Shown: positions 1 to 8,659, numbered from the stretch's first letter. The stretch: DNA of 64,000 bases from an uncultured Lachnospiraceae bacterium (GCA_910576815.1 CAJTKA010000017.1:1-64000); one strand, 5' to 3'. The notes: generated from the letters alone by a model not told the origin. A program made the numbers and translations.

Positions 1-1055
1 GGCGTAACCAGAGGCGGCTCGCCGCAGTCCTTACGAACTCTGGGGATCTCCTCCAGCACATCCTGGTATTTATCCTCTGCCTTCTGCTCCTTGAGCTGGC
101 TCACCATGTTGGACAGCATACCTCCGGGAACCTGATAACGCAGCGTGTTGATGTTGACGCCAAGCACCTTGGTGCTCATCAGGCCGGATGCGATGCACTC
201 CTCACGGTAAGGACGGAAGTAATCCGCGATCTCTGCCAGAATATTCTGGTCATATCCGGTATCATACTCTGTCCCCTTAAAGGTCTCCACCATAACCTCC
301 GTTGCAGGCTGGGAAGTACCGAGCGCAAACGGAGAAATTGCGCAGTCGATGATATCCACGCCAGCCTCTACCGCTTTCAGATAGGTCATGGAAGCGACAC
401 CGGACGTATAGTGTGTATGCAGCTGGATCGGCAGCTTGGTGCTCTCCTTTAAGGTCTTAACAAGCTCCGCCGCACGATAAGGAACGAGCAGACCTGCCAT
501 ATCCTTGATACAGATGGAATCTGCGCCCATCTCCTCGATCTTCTTCGCCATATCCGCCCAATACTCCAAGGTATAAGCGTCGCCGAGCGTATAGGAAAGC
601 GCGATCTGAGACTCACCTCTGCCCTCCTGCTTCTTGATCTTGTTGGTAGCATCTACCGCCGCCTGCAGATTGCGAATATCGTTCAGACAGTCGAAGATCC
701 TGATCACATCGATACCGTTTGCAATGGATTTCTCCACAAACGCATAAACCACATCATCCGCATAAGGTCTGTAACCTAAAATGTTCTGGCCGCGGAATAA
801 CATCTGCAGCTTGGTATTCTTAAAGCCGTCTCTTAACTTTCTAAGCCTCTCCCAGGGATCCTCTTTCAGGAAACGAAGGGAAGCGTCAAAAGTTGCACCG
901 CCCCAGCACTCTACTGCTGCATAACCGACTTTATCCATTTTATCTACGATTGGAAGCATCTTCTCGGTGGGCATTCTGGTCGCGATCAGAGACTGATGTG
1001 CGTCACGAAGAACGGTTTCCATGATTCCAACCGGCTTTTTAATCTGTTCTGCCAT
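1..1055 (-). CDS. oadA: Oxaloacetate decarboxylase / pyruvate carboxyltransferase subunit (5S type), 3' end outside window
   Basis: This is the carboxyltransferase subunit that moves CO2 between oxaloacetate (or pyruvate) and the biotin on a carrier protein. About 351 N-terminal residues are visible and the frame stays open to the window edge, so the C-terminus is missing. The start reads MAEQIKKPVGIMETVLRDAH, with the family metal-site motif LRDAHQS. Further in are CWGGATFD, the SICIKDMAGL segment holding the lysine that is carbamylated in this family, and the metal-binding LHTHYTSG. It is the last visible gene of a five-gene operon and lies 74 bases after oadB. The gap contains a 53-bp hairpin repeat. 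A PycB-like name would fit equally well; the neighbouring oadB and oadG favour the Na+ pump reading. Confidence 0.93.
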   Translation of the reverse strand, partial: MAEQIKKPVGIMETVLRDAHQSLIATRMPTEKMLPIVDKMDKVGYAAVECWGGATFDASLRFLKEDPWERLRKLRDGFKNTKLQMLFRGQNILGYRPYADDVVYAFVEKSIANGIDVIRIFDCLNDIRNLQAAVDATNKIKKQEGRGESQIALSYTLGDAYTLEYWADMAKKIEEMGADSICIKDMAGLLVPYRAAELVKTLKESTKLPIQLHTHYTSGVASMTYLKAVEAGVDIIDCAISPFALGTSQPATEVMVETFKGTEYDTGYDQNILAEIADYFRPYREECIASGLMSTKVLGVNINTLRYQVPGGMLSNMVSQLKEQKAEDKYQDVLEEIPRVRKDCGEPPLVT

Positions 1056-1080
1056 TTTTTTATTTTCCTTTCTATTTTTT

Positions 1081-1133
1081 GCCGAGGTCGCGAAGCGATC
1101 CTCGAAAGTTAAATCCGAAGGATTTTACTTTAG
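1081..1133 (-). repeat. 53-bp two-hairpin repeat, copy 1
   Basis: A 53-bp unit lies in the oadB-oadA gap and recurs at 9422-9474 with only two differences. Read on the minus strand it folds into two hairpins. The first has 12-base arms (AAAGTAAAATCC and GGATTTAACTTT, one mismatch) that can close as a C(UUCG)G tetraloop. The second is CGAGG-A-TCGC, TTC, GCGA-CCTCG. The oadB stop codon TAA lies within the repeat. Confidence 0.85.
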
Positions 1134-2278
1134 AATACTCCAAACACTGCCATGAAAGTACCGGCTGCTACAGCCGTACCGATAACGCCCGCCACATTAG
1201 GTCCCATCGCGTGCATCAGCAGGAAGTTTGTGGGATCATACTCCGCACCCACCTTCTGAGATACTCTGGCCGCCATAGGCACCGCAGAAACACCCGCGGA
1301 ACCGATCAGCGGATTCACTTTGCCCTTTGTGATCACACACATCAACTTGCCAAAGAGCACGCCTGCCGCCGTACCAAACATAAACGCGATCAATCCCAAA
1401 GCCACGATTTTCAGCGTATCCATGTTCAGGAAGGCTTCTGCGCTGGTAGTCGCACCTACGGAAGTGCCAAGGATGATGACCACGATATACATCAGGGCAT
1501 TGGAAGCCGTATCTGTGAGCTGTCTCACCACGCCACTCTCTCTGAACAGGTTACCCAGCATCAGCATACCGACAAGGGGCGCCGTGGTGGGAAGGATCAG
1601 GGATACCACGATCGTAACCACGATGGGGAACAGGATCTTCTCCAGCTTGCTGACGGGACGAAGCTGCCCCATCTTGATCTTTCTTTCCTTCTCTGTTGTC
1701 AAAAGCTTCATGATCGGCGGCTGGATGATCGGCACCAGAGACATATAGGAATAAGCCGCCACCGCGATCGGACCAAGCAGCGTCGTCTGTCCCAGCTTAC
1801 CCGCAAGGAAAATGGAAGTCGGACCGTCTGCACCACCGATGATGGAAATGGCTGCTGCCGCCTTATCGTTAAAGCCCATTGCAATTGCGCCAAAGTATGC
1901 CGCAAAGATACCGAACTGTGCCGCCGCACCCAAAAGGAAACTCTTAGGGTTCGCGATCAGCGGACCAAAATCTGTCATGGCTCCCACGCCCATAAAGATC
2001 AGAGACGGCAGGATTGCCCACTCATCCAGCTTATAGAAATAATACAACAGACCGCCGCCTGCGCCGCCTTCTCCGTAAGGCACCATGATATCCGGATAGA
2101 TATTCACGAGCAGCATACCAAACGCGATCGGCACAAGCAGGAGCGGCTCAAATTCAAACTTGATAGCCAAAAGCAGGAATAACAGCGCTACCGCGATCAT
2201 CAGATAATTGCCCGGCTCCAGATTGAAGAACGCAGTCTGATGAATCAGATTATTAAGCGTCTCAGCTATATAATTCAT
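1130..2278 (-). CDS. oadB: Na+-translocating decarboxylase beta subunit (membrane Na+ channel/carboxybiotin decarboxylase)
   Basis: This integral membrane subunit decarboxylates carboxybiotin and couples the reaction to Na+ export. The 382-residue product has many hydrophobic segments and typical OadB/GcdB/MmdB stretches: GVGAMTDFGPLIANPK near residue 120, GGADGPTSIFLAGKL near 170, and GSAGVSAVPMAARVSQ near 325. The last of these matches the conserved region that contributes the Na+ site in this family. The length is normal for gut Clostridia. The gene lies between the biotin carrier and the oadA-like subunit, all on the same strand. Its stop codon falls at the edge of the 53-bp repeat. Confidence 0.96.
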   Translation of the reverse strand: MNYIAETLNNLIHQTAFFNLEPGNYLMIAVALLFLLLAIKFEFEPLLLVPIAFGMLLVNIYPDIMVPYGEGGAGGGLLYYFYKLDEWAILPSLIFMGVGAMTDFGPLIANPKSFLLGAAAQFGIFAAYFGAIAMGFNDKAAAAISIIGGADGPTSIFLAGKLGQTTLLGPIAVAAYSYMSLVPIIQPPIMKLLTTEKERKIKMGQLRPVSKLEKILFPIVVTIVVSLILPTTAPLVGMLMLGNLFRESGVVRQLTDTASNALMYIVVIILGTSVGATTSAEAFLNMDTLKIVALGLIAFMFGTAAGVLFGKLMCVITKGKVNPLIGSAGVSAVPMAARVSQKVGAEYDPTNFLLMHAMGPNVAGVIGTAVAAGTFMAVFGVF

Positions 2279-2338
2279 TTTCTTACCTCCTGTAGTTTTT
2301 GTAACGCCAGCCCGCCCTCTCGGGAAGGCCGTTAAAGA

Positions 2339-2707
2339 TTAGTTCAATGTCGCCAGAAGCGCACCAGCCTCTACCGCGTCGCCCACTGCCACATTGATGC
2401 TGGCTACCGTGCCGTCCTCAGGTGCCACTACAGGGATTTCCATCTTCATAGCCTCAACGATCACGACTGCATCGCCCTTCTTCACTGCCTGTCCGACACT
2501 GGCCTCGATCTTGAAGACCTTGCCTGCCGCGCCTGCTTCGATCTTGATGCTGCCTGCTGCGCCGCCTGCTGCCGCAGGTGCAGGAGCTGCCTTCGGAATC
2601 GCTCTGGGTGCCGCAGGTGCTGCCGCTGCAGATGCGCCGCTAGTCGCGCCTTCTTCCACCACTACATCATATACGCTGCCATTTACGGTAATTGTATAAT
2701 TCTTCAT
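2339..2707 (-). CDS. Biotin carboxyl carrier protein of the Na+ pump decarboxylase
   Basis: This small carrier shuttles CO2 as carboxybiotin between the carboxyltransferase subunits and the membrane beta subunit. It has a short N-terminal beta segment, an Ala/Pro-rich linker (about residues 22-50) and a C-terminal biotinyl domain with the acceptor motif EAMKMEI, where the lysine is biotinylated. Two ATGs lie six bases apart. The GGAGG ribosome binding site is only 2 bases from the upstream ATG (2713) but 8 from the downstream one, so I start at 2707 (122 residues). The usual PMPG turn before the biotinyl domain is replaced by GAAG. The linker is typical of the 1.3S/GcdC family. Confidence 0.95.
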   Translation of the reverse strand: MKNYTITVNGSVYDVVVEEGATSGASAAAAPAAPRAIPKAAPAPAAAGGAAGSIKIEAGAAGKVFKIEASVGQAVKKGDAVVIVEAMKMEIPVVAPEDGTVASINVAVGDAVEAGALLATLN

Positions 2708-2726
2708 CTTCATATCCTCCTATACT

Positions 2727-3449
2727 TTAGGCATTCTGCCATTTGCTCTTATTCGATTTTCTGATGGATCTCACCACAAAGCCGTCTGTAGACGCCGCGC
2801 CTTCATAAGCCGCGATCGCCGCCGCGATCACTGCCACGAGCTCCGTATCATCGGAAAGCTCCTCTTTGGCTGCAATCTGCTGTACCACGGGCGCCTGTGC
2901 CGGAGCCGGTTCTTCCTTCTTCTGCTTCTTTTCCAGTTTGGAAATGAAGGTGAAGCAGGAAATGATCAGGCTGATCAGGATCAATACCACAAATACGGTG
3001 CCCATACCGATGAGGGTATTCATACCCGCCTTTGCCAGGATCTCTCCCGTAGAATAATGCACATTGGTGGTGATGCCGATGTAACTTGCCAGCTTATCAT
3101 CAAGAACGATCTCCACCTCTGCATTGTGTAAGCTGCCGAGCACCTCTACGGAGATGATCACCTCTCCGTCCTTAAAGGAAACGGAGGCATCGCTCACACC
3201 ATTATAAGTGCCGATATCTTTCAGTGCGCTTTTCCAGCCTTCAAATCCGTTCACAAGGATCGGATCATCCCCAACGGACTGCTGGATGGCGTCCTGAACC
3301 ACGATCGTATTCATCTGATCGACGATGGTCGTACCGATCTGCTGTGCCTGCTCTCTACTGATGGGACCGCTCTGCGCTTCTTCCTCACCACAGGCCGCAA
3401 GACAAAACATACAGGTGATCATCGCCAATATTGCCCATATTTTCTTCAT
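2727..3449 (-). CDS. oadG: OadG-family gamma subunit with an added N-terminal lipoprotein domain
   Basis: The C-terminal part matches the OadG gamma subunit, the small membrane protein that helps assemble the Na+ pump: one hydrophobic helix near residues 145-170 (GMGTVFVVLILISLIISCF) followed by a charged, Pro/Ala-containing cytoplasmic tail. The N-terminus is unusual for OadG. It has a lipoprotein signal peptide ending LAAC, then about 120 residues predicted outside the membrane. Classical OadG proteins are roughly 80-110 residues; this one is 240. A GGAGG site 7 bases upstream supports the start. The gene lies 9 bases after the carboxyltransferase gene and 19 before the biotin carrier, so it is part of the operon. 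The role of the outer domain is unknown. Confidence 0.85.
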   Translation of the reverse strand: MKKIWAILAMITCMFCLAACGEEEAQSGPISREQAQQIGTTIVDQMNTIVVQDAIQQSVGDDPILVNGFEGWKSALKDIGTYNGVSDASVSFKDGEVIISVEVLGSLHNAEVEIVLDDKLASYIGITTNVHYSTGEILAKAGMNTLIGMGTVFVVLILISLIISCFTFISKLEKKQKKEEPAPAQAPVVQQIAAKEELSDDTELVAVIAAAIAAYEGAASTDGFVVRSIRKSNKSKWQNA

Positions 3450-3458
3450 AATGCCTCC

Positions 3459-4886
3459 TTAAACCGTGCCATGTTTCTTCTCGGGACGTCCCTCTGTCTT
3501 GGAGGAGAGCATCTCGAAGGCACCGATCACATACTTTCTGGTGTCTGCCGGCTCAACGATCTGATCCACATACCCTCTCTTTGCCGCGCTCGTCACGTTG
3601 TTCTGTAAAGCCGCATATTCCTTTGCGCAGGCATCGATCGCCTCTGCGCCCTGACCGTCGCAGATGATCTTCGCTGCCAGCTTTGCATCCATCATGCCAA
3701 CCTCAGCATCCGGCCATGCGATAGTGATATCCGCGCCGATCGCCTTGGAGTTCATCGCCACATATGCGCTGCCGTACGCCTTGCCAATGATCACGTTCAC
3801 CTTAGGCACCGTAGCATTCGCAAACGCGTATGTCAATCTGCCTGCTGCCTTAGCCATGCGCTTCTCCGCACACTTGGTGGCCGCAAAGCCAGTCACGTTG
3901 GTAAGGGAAAGCACCGGGATGTCGAACGCGTCACAGAAGCTCACAAACTCAGCCGCCTTCTCCGCGCCTCTTGCAGAAAGCGCCGAGTCAAACTTCTCGA
4001 CTACCTCGCCGTTTTCATCACAAACCTCAGTACGGTTCGCTACTGCACCGATGGTCGCGCCGTTCAAACGGATGAAACCTGCCACCATGTCTTTTGCGTA
4101 ATCCTGTTTTACCTCCACGAACAGGTTGTCGTCCGCGATCTGGGAAAGTGCGATCGCTGTGTCACCCACACAGTTAGCGATCTGCGCGCAGGCACGATTC
4201 AAGTCGTCCGCACAGTCCGTCCATGCAAGATCGGAATTGTTTGCGGGCAGGATCGATACCAGCTGTCTGATCTGTGCCAGAATGGAAGGCTCGTCCGCCG
4301 CCATATCTACCAGACCTGTTTCCTCGCTCTGGAATGCCGCCGCCGAAGTATCGCAGCGGGAGATCTCATTGCCTTCTAATGCATTCGGAGAATTGACGAA
4401 CAGCTTCGCCTTTTCTTTCTCCATAAATGTGAAGTCCGCCATCGCCGGGATCAGGGCAAGTCCGCCGCCGCAGCTTCCAAACACAGCCGTGATCTGCGGG
4501 ATCACACCCGAAGCCATCACCTGACTCCTGTAAATCTCGCCAAAACCGTTCAAGGCATCTGTTGCCTCCTGCAGACGTAAGCCCGCAGAGTCGATGAGCC
4601 CGATCACCGGTGCGCCCATCTTCATCGCCATCTCGTAGAGATTCACGATCTTTTTCGCGTGCATCTCTCCCACGGATCCGCTCAGCACGGATGCGTCCTG
4701 GCTGTACACATACACGAGATTGCCGTCGATCACGCCGTAGCCGGTCACAACGCCATCGGACGGAGTCTCAGTCTGTTTCAGATTGAAATCCGTGGCTCTC
4801 GCTGTCACGAGACCGCCGATCTCAACGAAACTGTTTTCATCGAGTAAAGCATTGATTCTTTGACTCGCTTGAGATGTAGTACTCAT
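3459..4886 (-). CDS. Acyl-CoA carboxyltransferase subunit (MmdA / transcarboxylase 12S-like)
   Basis: This is a biotin-dependent carboxyltransferase of the crotonase-like fold used on acyl-CoA substrates (methylmalonyl-CoA, glutaconyl-CoA, propionyl-CoA, acetyl-CoA families). The 475-residue product has the two expected halves. The N-terminal half carries GSCGGGLALIPAMADF; the C-terminal half carries LTNVTGFAATK and IIGKAYGSAYVAMNSK. MmdA and 12S proteins are usually about 510 residues, so this is slightly short. It is the first gene of the operon, with a GGAGGG site 8 bases upstream of the ATG. The acyl-CoA substrate cannot be read from the sequence. Its presence beside an oadA-like subunit means the operon has two carboxyltransferases. 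Confidence 0.9.
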   Translation of the reverse strand: MSTTSQASQRINALLDENSFVEIGGLVTARATDFNLKQTETPSDGVVTGYGVIDGNLVYVYSQDASVLSGSVGEMHAKKIVNLYEMAMKMGAPVIGLIDSAGLRLQEATDALNGFGEIYRSQVMASGVIPQITAVFGSCGGGLALIPAMADFTFMEKEKAKLFVNSPNALEGNEISRCDTSAAAFQSEETGLVDMAADEPSILAQIRQLVSILPANNSDLAWTDCADDLNRACAQIANCVGDTAIALSQIADDNLFVEVKQDYAKDMVAGFIRLNGATIGAVANRTEVCDENGEVVEKFDSALSARGAEKAAEFVSFCDAFDIPVLSLTNVTGFAATKCAEKRMAKAAGRLTYAFANATVPKVNVIIGKAYGSAYVAMNSKAIGADITIAWPDAEVGMMDAKLAAKIICDGQGAEAIDACAKEYAALQNNVTSAAKRGYVDQIVEPADTRKYVIGAFEMLSSKTEGRPEKKHGTV

Positions 4887-4932
4887 TTTTCAGCCCTCCA
4901 TTTATATAATGATAAATTATAAATAATAAAAC

Positions 4933-4973
4933 TTTACCACAAAGTGGCATAACACACGAAAGTAGTATAACAC
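4933..4973 (-). promoter_or_regulatory. Possible control region of the decarboxylase operon
   Basis: The AT-rich gap before the operon holds a perfect dyad CCAC-AAA-GTGG (4937-4947) and two direct repeats of ATAACAC (4949-4955 and 4967-4973) 18 bases apart. On the minus strand these give two GTGTTAT boxes, one of which continues as a TATACT -10 candidate. No convincing -35 accompanies it. The area could be an operator with overlapping promoter; this is inference from symmetry only. Confidence 0.3.
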
Positions 4974-4999
4974 AGAATCCCCTTTCCGACCAGCAGATT

Positions 5000-6274
5000 T
5001 TATAAAAATATTGCAAGTTTTACAATATAATCCAATATCCATAAAAAGCTCTGTTCCTCCACCGCATCCTCCGTCAAAATGTCATAACTTTTTATGAGTT
5101 CACCGTTCAGATAATAGGACACCTCTCCCACCTTCGCTCCCGTGGCAACAGGCGCGTCAAGGACCGTCTCCACACGGGTCTTCACCTCCACATGATCCTC
5201 ATCACAAAGCAGGAAAGGAAGACTCCCCTCCCCCTTCTCTATGGCAGCACTGACAACTGCCTGATCCCAGGGCTTCGCCGCTTTGCCTGCTATGCCGCTC
5301 CTCACGGGGATGTCCGCAAAGGTCTTCTTCTCGTAGATATCCCGGTAATGGTAATGCTCCATGCCGTAATCGGCAAGCTTTTTCATATCGCTCCACTTAT
5401 AGCTCCTGTTATTAGGCCAGCCACAGGCAAGAAGCGCCACCGTATAAATACGCCCCTCACTCTCGACCGCTCCCACATAACAGTAGCCCGCATTGTTTGT
5501 AAATCCCGTCTTCCCTGAGAGTGCCTCCTGCATCATGCCCAGAAATGCGTTGTGATTATCGCAGTGAAAACTCCTGCTGCCGTCCACATCGGTAAAATCA
5601 TAGCTTAAAGTGCGGGTAATCTCTAAAAATGCGTCCTTTTGCGGAGAATCCGTCACGCAGTAAGCCATGATCTTTGCCAGATCCTCCGCTGTTGTGGAAT
5701 GTACCTTTCCGCTCTCATTCACCGCCGCATCCAGACCGTTAGGCGTGATAAAGTATGTATCGTAACAGCCGATATCACGCGCTTTCTGATTCATCATGGC
5801 CGCGAACTGTTCCACGCTGCCGCCCACCGCCTCCGCTACCACCACTGCCGCATCATTGTGGGACTCAAGCATCAGGGAATAGAGAAGGTCTTTCAGGCGG
5901 AATTTCTCCCCCTGTCTGACATAAAGCTTTACCTTGGGCATACTTGCTGCATAGGCAGATGCTTCCACGACTTGCTCCAGATTCCCGTATTCCAAAGCCA
6001 GGATACAGGTCATGATCTTTGTCGTGCTGGCCATGGGAAGCACTGCATCTTCGTTTTTCCCGTAGAGCACCCGCCCCGAATCCGCATCCATCAAAACAGC
6101 TGCCTGCGCGTAGAGCTGTAACTGCTCTTTGGCAGTCTCCTTTTCATGATTCCCACTTTCTGCGCGTATCAACGTCCCCGAACAACAAAACAAGGCAATC
6201 GCCAATACCACTGCGATCACCTTGTCTATCCGACATATTTTCCAATGACAAATAGATTTGAAAAAAATATCCAT
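5000..6274 (-). CDS. D-alanyl-D-alanine carboxypeptidase (penicillin-binding protein 5/DacF type)
   Basis: This serine D,D-carboxypeptidase trims the terminal D-Ala from peptidoglycan stem peptides outside the cell. All three active-site motifs of the family are visible: SxxK in PMASTTKIMT, SxN in LESHNDAAV, and KTG in SGKTGFTN. A hydrophobic N-terminal segment (about residues 19-35, VIAVVLAIALFCCSG) acts as signal or anchor. The C-terminal region from about residue 330 resembles the PBP5 beta domain, and the protein ends in a hydrophobic stretch that could tether it to the membrane. A second enzyme of the same family is at 11299-12483; the two are not close copies. Confidence 0.93.
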   Translation of the reverse strand: MDIFFKSICHWKICRIDKVIAVVLAIALFCCSGTLIRAESGNHEKETAKEQLQLYAQAAVLMDADSGRVLYGKNEDAVLPMASTTKIMTCILALEYGNLEQVVEASAYAASMPKVKLYVRQGEKFRLKDLLYSLMLESHNDAAVVVAEAVGGSVEQFAAMMNQKARDIGCYDTYFITPNGLDAAVNESGKVHSTTAEDLAKIMAYCVTDSPQKDAFLEITRTLSYDFTDVDGSRSFHCDNHNAFLGMMQEALSGKTGFTNNAGYCYVGAVESEGRIYTVALLACGWPNNRSYKWSDMKKLADYGMEHYHYRDIYEKKTFADIPVRSGIAGKAAKPWDQAVVSAAIEKGEGSLPFLLCDEDHVEVKTRVETVLDAPVATGAKVGEVSYYLNGELIKSYDILTEDAVEEQSFLWILDYIVKLAIFL

Positions 6275-6370
6275 ATATCAACCCGACTGTTTCATCGTTA
6301 ATATATATGCTCCTTTTGTCTTCTTATGCCACTTTTCCACTTCTCGGTTTTCTCTGCCTTTTCCCTGAAA

Positions 6371-6745
6371 CTAATCCCAGCTTCCCGTTTCTTCTGCCGT
6401 CAGCGTTTTTTTCCCACATACAGGACAGACTGCATCTTCCAAGTCCGTCACAAGCGCCGCCTTTCCTCTGCACACAGGGCAGTGTCCCATATATTCCACA
6501 TCTTTCTCGTCGAACCTGAGCACAGGAACACTCACTGCATTTCTACAGTCGCCGCACACGGAAAGTTGGTATCCAAAATCAAATACCGGAAATTCTTCCC
6601 CGTTTTCTTTTCTAATTTTATCGCCAATTTCCTGCGGGAACTCCCGCACCACATCCTGCAGCAGCGCATGAGAAATCCCACAGCCGGTCATACACTCCCA
6701 CTCCCCTTTACAGGATGTACAGGTAACCTTTATCATTTTCCCCAT
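6371..6745 (-). CDS. Small zinc-ribbon protein of unknown function
   Basis: This 124-residue protein has at least three CxxC-type pairs: CTSC near residue 10, CGDC near 60, and two CPVC pairs near 90 and 110. The spacing suggests one or two structural zinc ribbons. There is no signal peptide or membrane segment. It starts 30 bases after the flagellinolysin stop on the same strand and could be co-transcribed. I do not recognise a named family and assign no function. Confidence 0.65.
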   Translation of the reverse strand: MGKMIKVTCTSCKGEWECMTGCGISHALLQDVVREFPQEIGDKIRKENGEEFPVFDFGYQLSVCGDCRNAVSVPVLRFDEKDVEYMGHCPVCRGKAALVTDLEDAVCPVCGKKTLTAEETGSWD

Positions 6746-6774
6746 TCCATCATGCCCCTTTCCTGCATGACTGA

Positions 6775-8655
6775 TTATCCAATCAGATTCAGTATCAGTT
6801 GTGACTGCTGATTGGACTGCGACAGTACGGATGCCCCCGCCTGCAATAAAATCCGGTGATTGGAATACTCCACCATTTCATCCGCGATATCGACATCTCT
6901 GATCCTGGATTCTGCCGCCGTCGTATTCTCCGTAATATTATTCAAATTATGGATCGTGTGCTCCAGACGGTTCTGTATAGCGCCGTATTCACTCCGCACA
7001 TTGCTGACCATCTTGATCGCCGCCTTAATCTCGCCGATCGCCATATCTGCGTCATCGGTAGTCGTCACATTGGTTACTGCCAGTCCCAGTGCATCTGCGT
7101 TCATCCGATAGAGCGGCACTACGATGTGCTGTCCCGCCTCAGCGCCAACCTGTAACTCCAACAATCTGCCGTTACCCATGACACCCCCCATGGGCTGATT
7201 GGATGGATCTGACGGGTCCGGCACAACGATCGTACCGCCACCACCTCCCGAACCGTCTATCACTCCGCTGACACCAAGCGTGGGGGTAATGACGGAACCT
7301 GCGCCGCCCAGAGAGTTATAGGACAATTTGCGGACAAATTCCAAGGCATCGCCGCCGCTGTTGGTAATATGGCTCGTAATCGTCGAAGCCGACAGTCCTG
7401 TGCACTTCTGTATCGCCGTGGCAAAAGAACTACCATTGATAAGTTCCCCCATGATCTTATCCATGCCTGCGGCAATATTGGCGCCTGTCACAGCGCCGCC
7501 GCCGTTTGCAAGCCACCCCGCGTAGGCTGCAGCCAGATAACCGTGACCGTAAGCTCTGTTCGCAGGAGTATACCTTTTCAAGTACGCTTTGATATTGGCA
7601 TCCTGACTGACATCGTTCTCATCCGCCAGTAAATTTGCATAGTAAATCAATGTGTTATTCCAGTTGGTGGGGAATCCGCCTCCCGAAAGCTGAGCGACAC
7701 CTTCCGCGAACCACTCTGGCAGTTCATTTTTCATTTTTTTTGGCATGACATACTGCATCACGGAGTGCATCAGCTCATGCGCTACGGTCGATTGCAACGC
7801 CTTTGCCATGCTTCCCGTCCCCTCCGCATCTTCCATCTTAAAATCATTGGAATCAAACTGGATTTCCAAATTAAACCCTCTATTGGTGGAGCCGCCGGAC
7901 GTATAATATCTGTATCCTGCCCGTGCCAGCATTTGCCCTTTTCCATCCAGTGACTTGACCGTGATCTTAAGATTCACCATCTCGCTGCCGATTTCATTTT
8001 TCAGGGAAGGAAAGGCATCAAATATCTGCGTTGCCGCCTTGGGAATAAAGTCCGTCGCTATCTTTGCCGCCAGCGCTCCGCCTGACGATGTCGGATTTAC
8101 CGCCGCGCGACCCGCTGCCACTTCTGCAGCGGAAACATTATCAGACATCCCGTTAACGACTACCGATCCGTCCGCTATATGATAAGTCAGATCAAACTCA
8201 TAAACCTCTGACACTCCTTCCGAGGGATTCAGCCCGTCTTCCGGAAAAAGCCGTATCTCATTAAAGGTGGTGTTTCGCGCCGTGCTGTCGATTTCCGCCT
8301 TCAACTGCTGAATTTCCGCATCGATCATCATACGATCTGCATCCTGCAGGGTACCGGTAGCCGCTTTGACTGCCAGTTCGTTCGCACGGTGCAGCATACT
8401 GTGCACCTCATTCAGTGCGCCTTCTCCAATCTGCACCATGGAGATCCCATCCTGTGCATTCGCTGCCGCCTGTGTCAAGCCTCTGATCTGTCTGCGCATT
8501 TTTTCGGAAATAGAAAGACCCGCCGCATCGTCTGCGGCGCGATTGATCCGATAACCGGAAGATAACTTTTCTGAACTTTTGGCATTCGCCTTCGTAGTCC
8601 TGCCAAGATTCCGACTTGCATTTGCTGCACGAATATTAGTCTGTACTGAGAGCAT
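6775..8655 (-). CDS. Flagellinolysin: flagellin with an inserted zinc metalloprotease domain
   Basis: This protein is a flagellin whose variable middle is replaced by a metallopeptidase. Residues 1 to about 140 form the flagellin N-terminal D0/D1 region (SSGYRINRAADDAAGLSIS). Residues about 500-626 form the C-terminal D1/D0 region ending QSQLILNLIG. Between them lies a catalytic domain with the zinc motif HELMH at 293-297 and a downstream glutamate, E318, in EWFAEG. The 626 residues exceed simple flagellins of about 270-400. A Gly-rich linker (GSGGGGGT, near 468-475) leads back to the flagellin part. Proteolytic flagellins of this design (flagellinolysins) are known to assemble into enzymatically active filaments. 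A sigma-D promoter and a G9 tract precede the gene. No other flagellar gene is in the window. Confidence 0.93.
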   Translation of the reverse strand: MLSVQTNIRAANASRNLGRTTKANAKSSEKLSSGYRINRAADDAAGLSISEKMRRQIRGLTQAAANAQDGISMVQIGEGALNEVHSMLHRANELAVKAATGTLQDADRMMIDAEIQQLKAEIDSTARNTTFNEIRLFPEDGLNPSEGVSEVYEFDLTYHIADGSVVVNGMSDNVSAAEVAAGRAAVNPTSSGGALAAKIATDFIPKAATQIFDAFPSLKNEIGSEMVNLKITVKSLDGKGQMLARAGYRYYTSGGSTNRGFNLEIQFDSNDFKMEDAEGTGSMAKALQSTVAHELMHSVMQYVMPKKMKNELPEWFAEGVAQLSGGGFPTNWNNTLIYYANLLADENDVSQDANIKAYLKRYTPANRAYGHGYLAAAYAGWLANGGGAVTGANIAAGMDKIMGELINGSSFATAIQKCTGLSASTITSHITNSGGDALEFVRKLSYNSLGGAGSVITPTLGVSGVIDGSGGGGGTIVVPDPSDPSNQPMGGVMGNGRLLELQVGAEAGQHIVVPLYRMNADALGLAVTNVTTTDDADMAIGEIKAAIKMVSNVRSEYGAIQNRLEHTIHNLNNITENTTAAESRIRDVDIADEMVEYSNHRILLQAGASVLSQSNQQSQLILNLIG

Positions 8656-8659
8656 TTTA

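Noticed and set aside
1079..2182. Long open frame on the plus strand opposite oadB
   Set aside because: It mirrors the oadB codons, has His/Arg/Cys-rich composition and no ribosome binding site; a shadow of the real gene.
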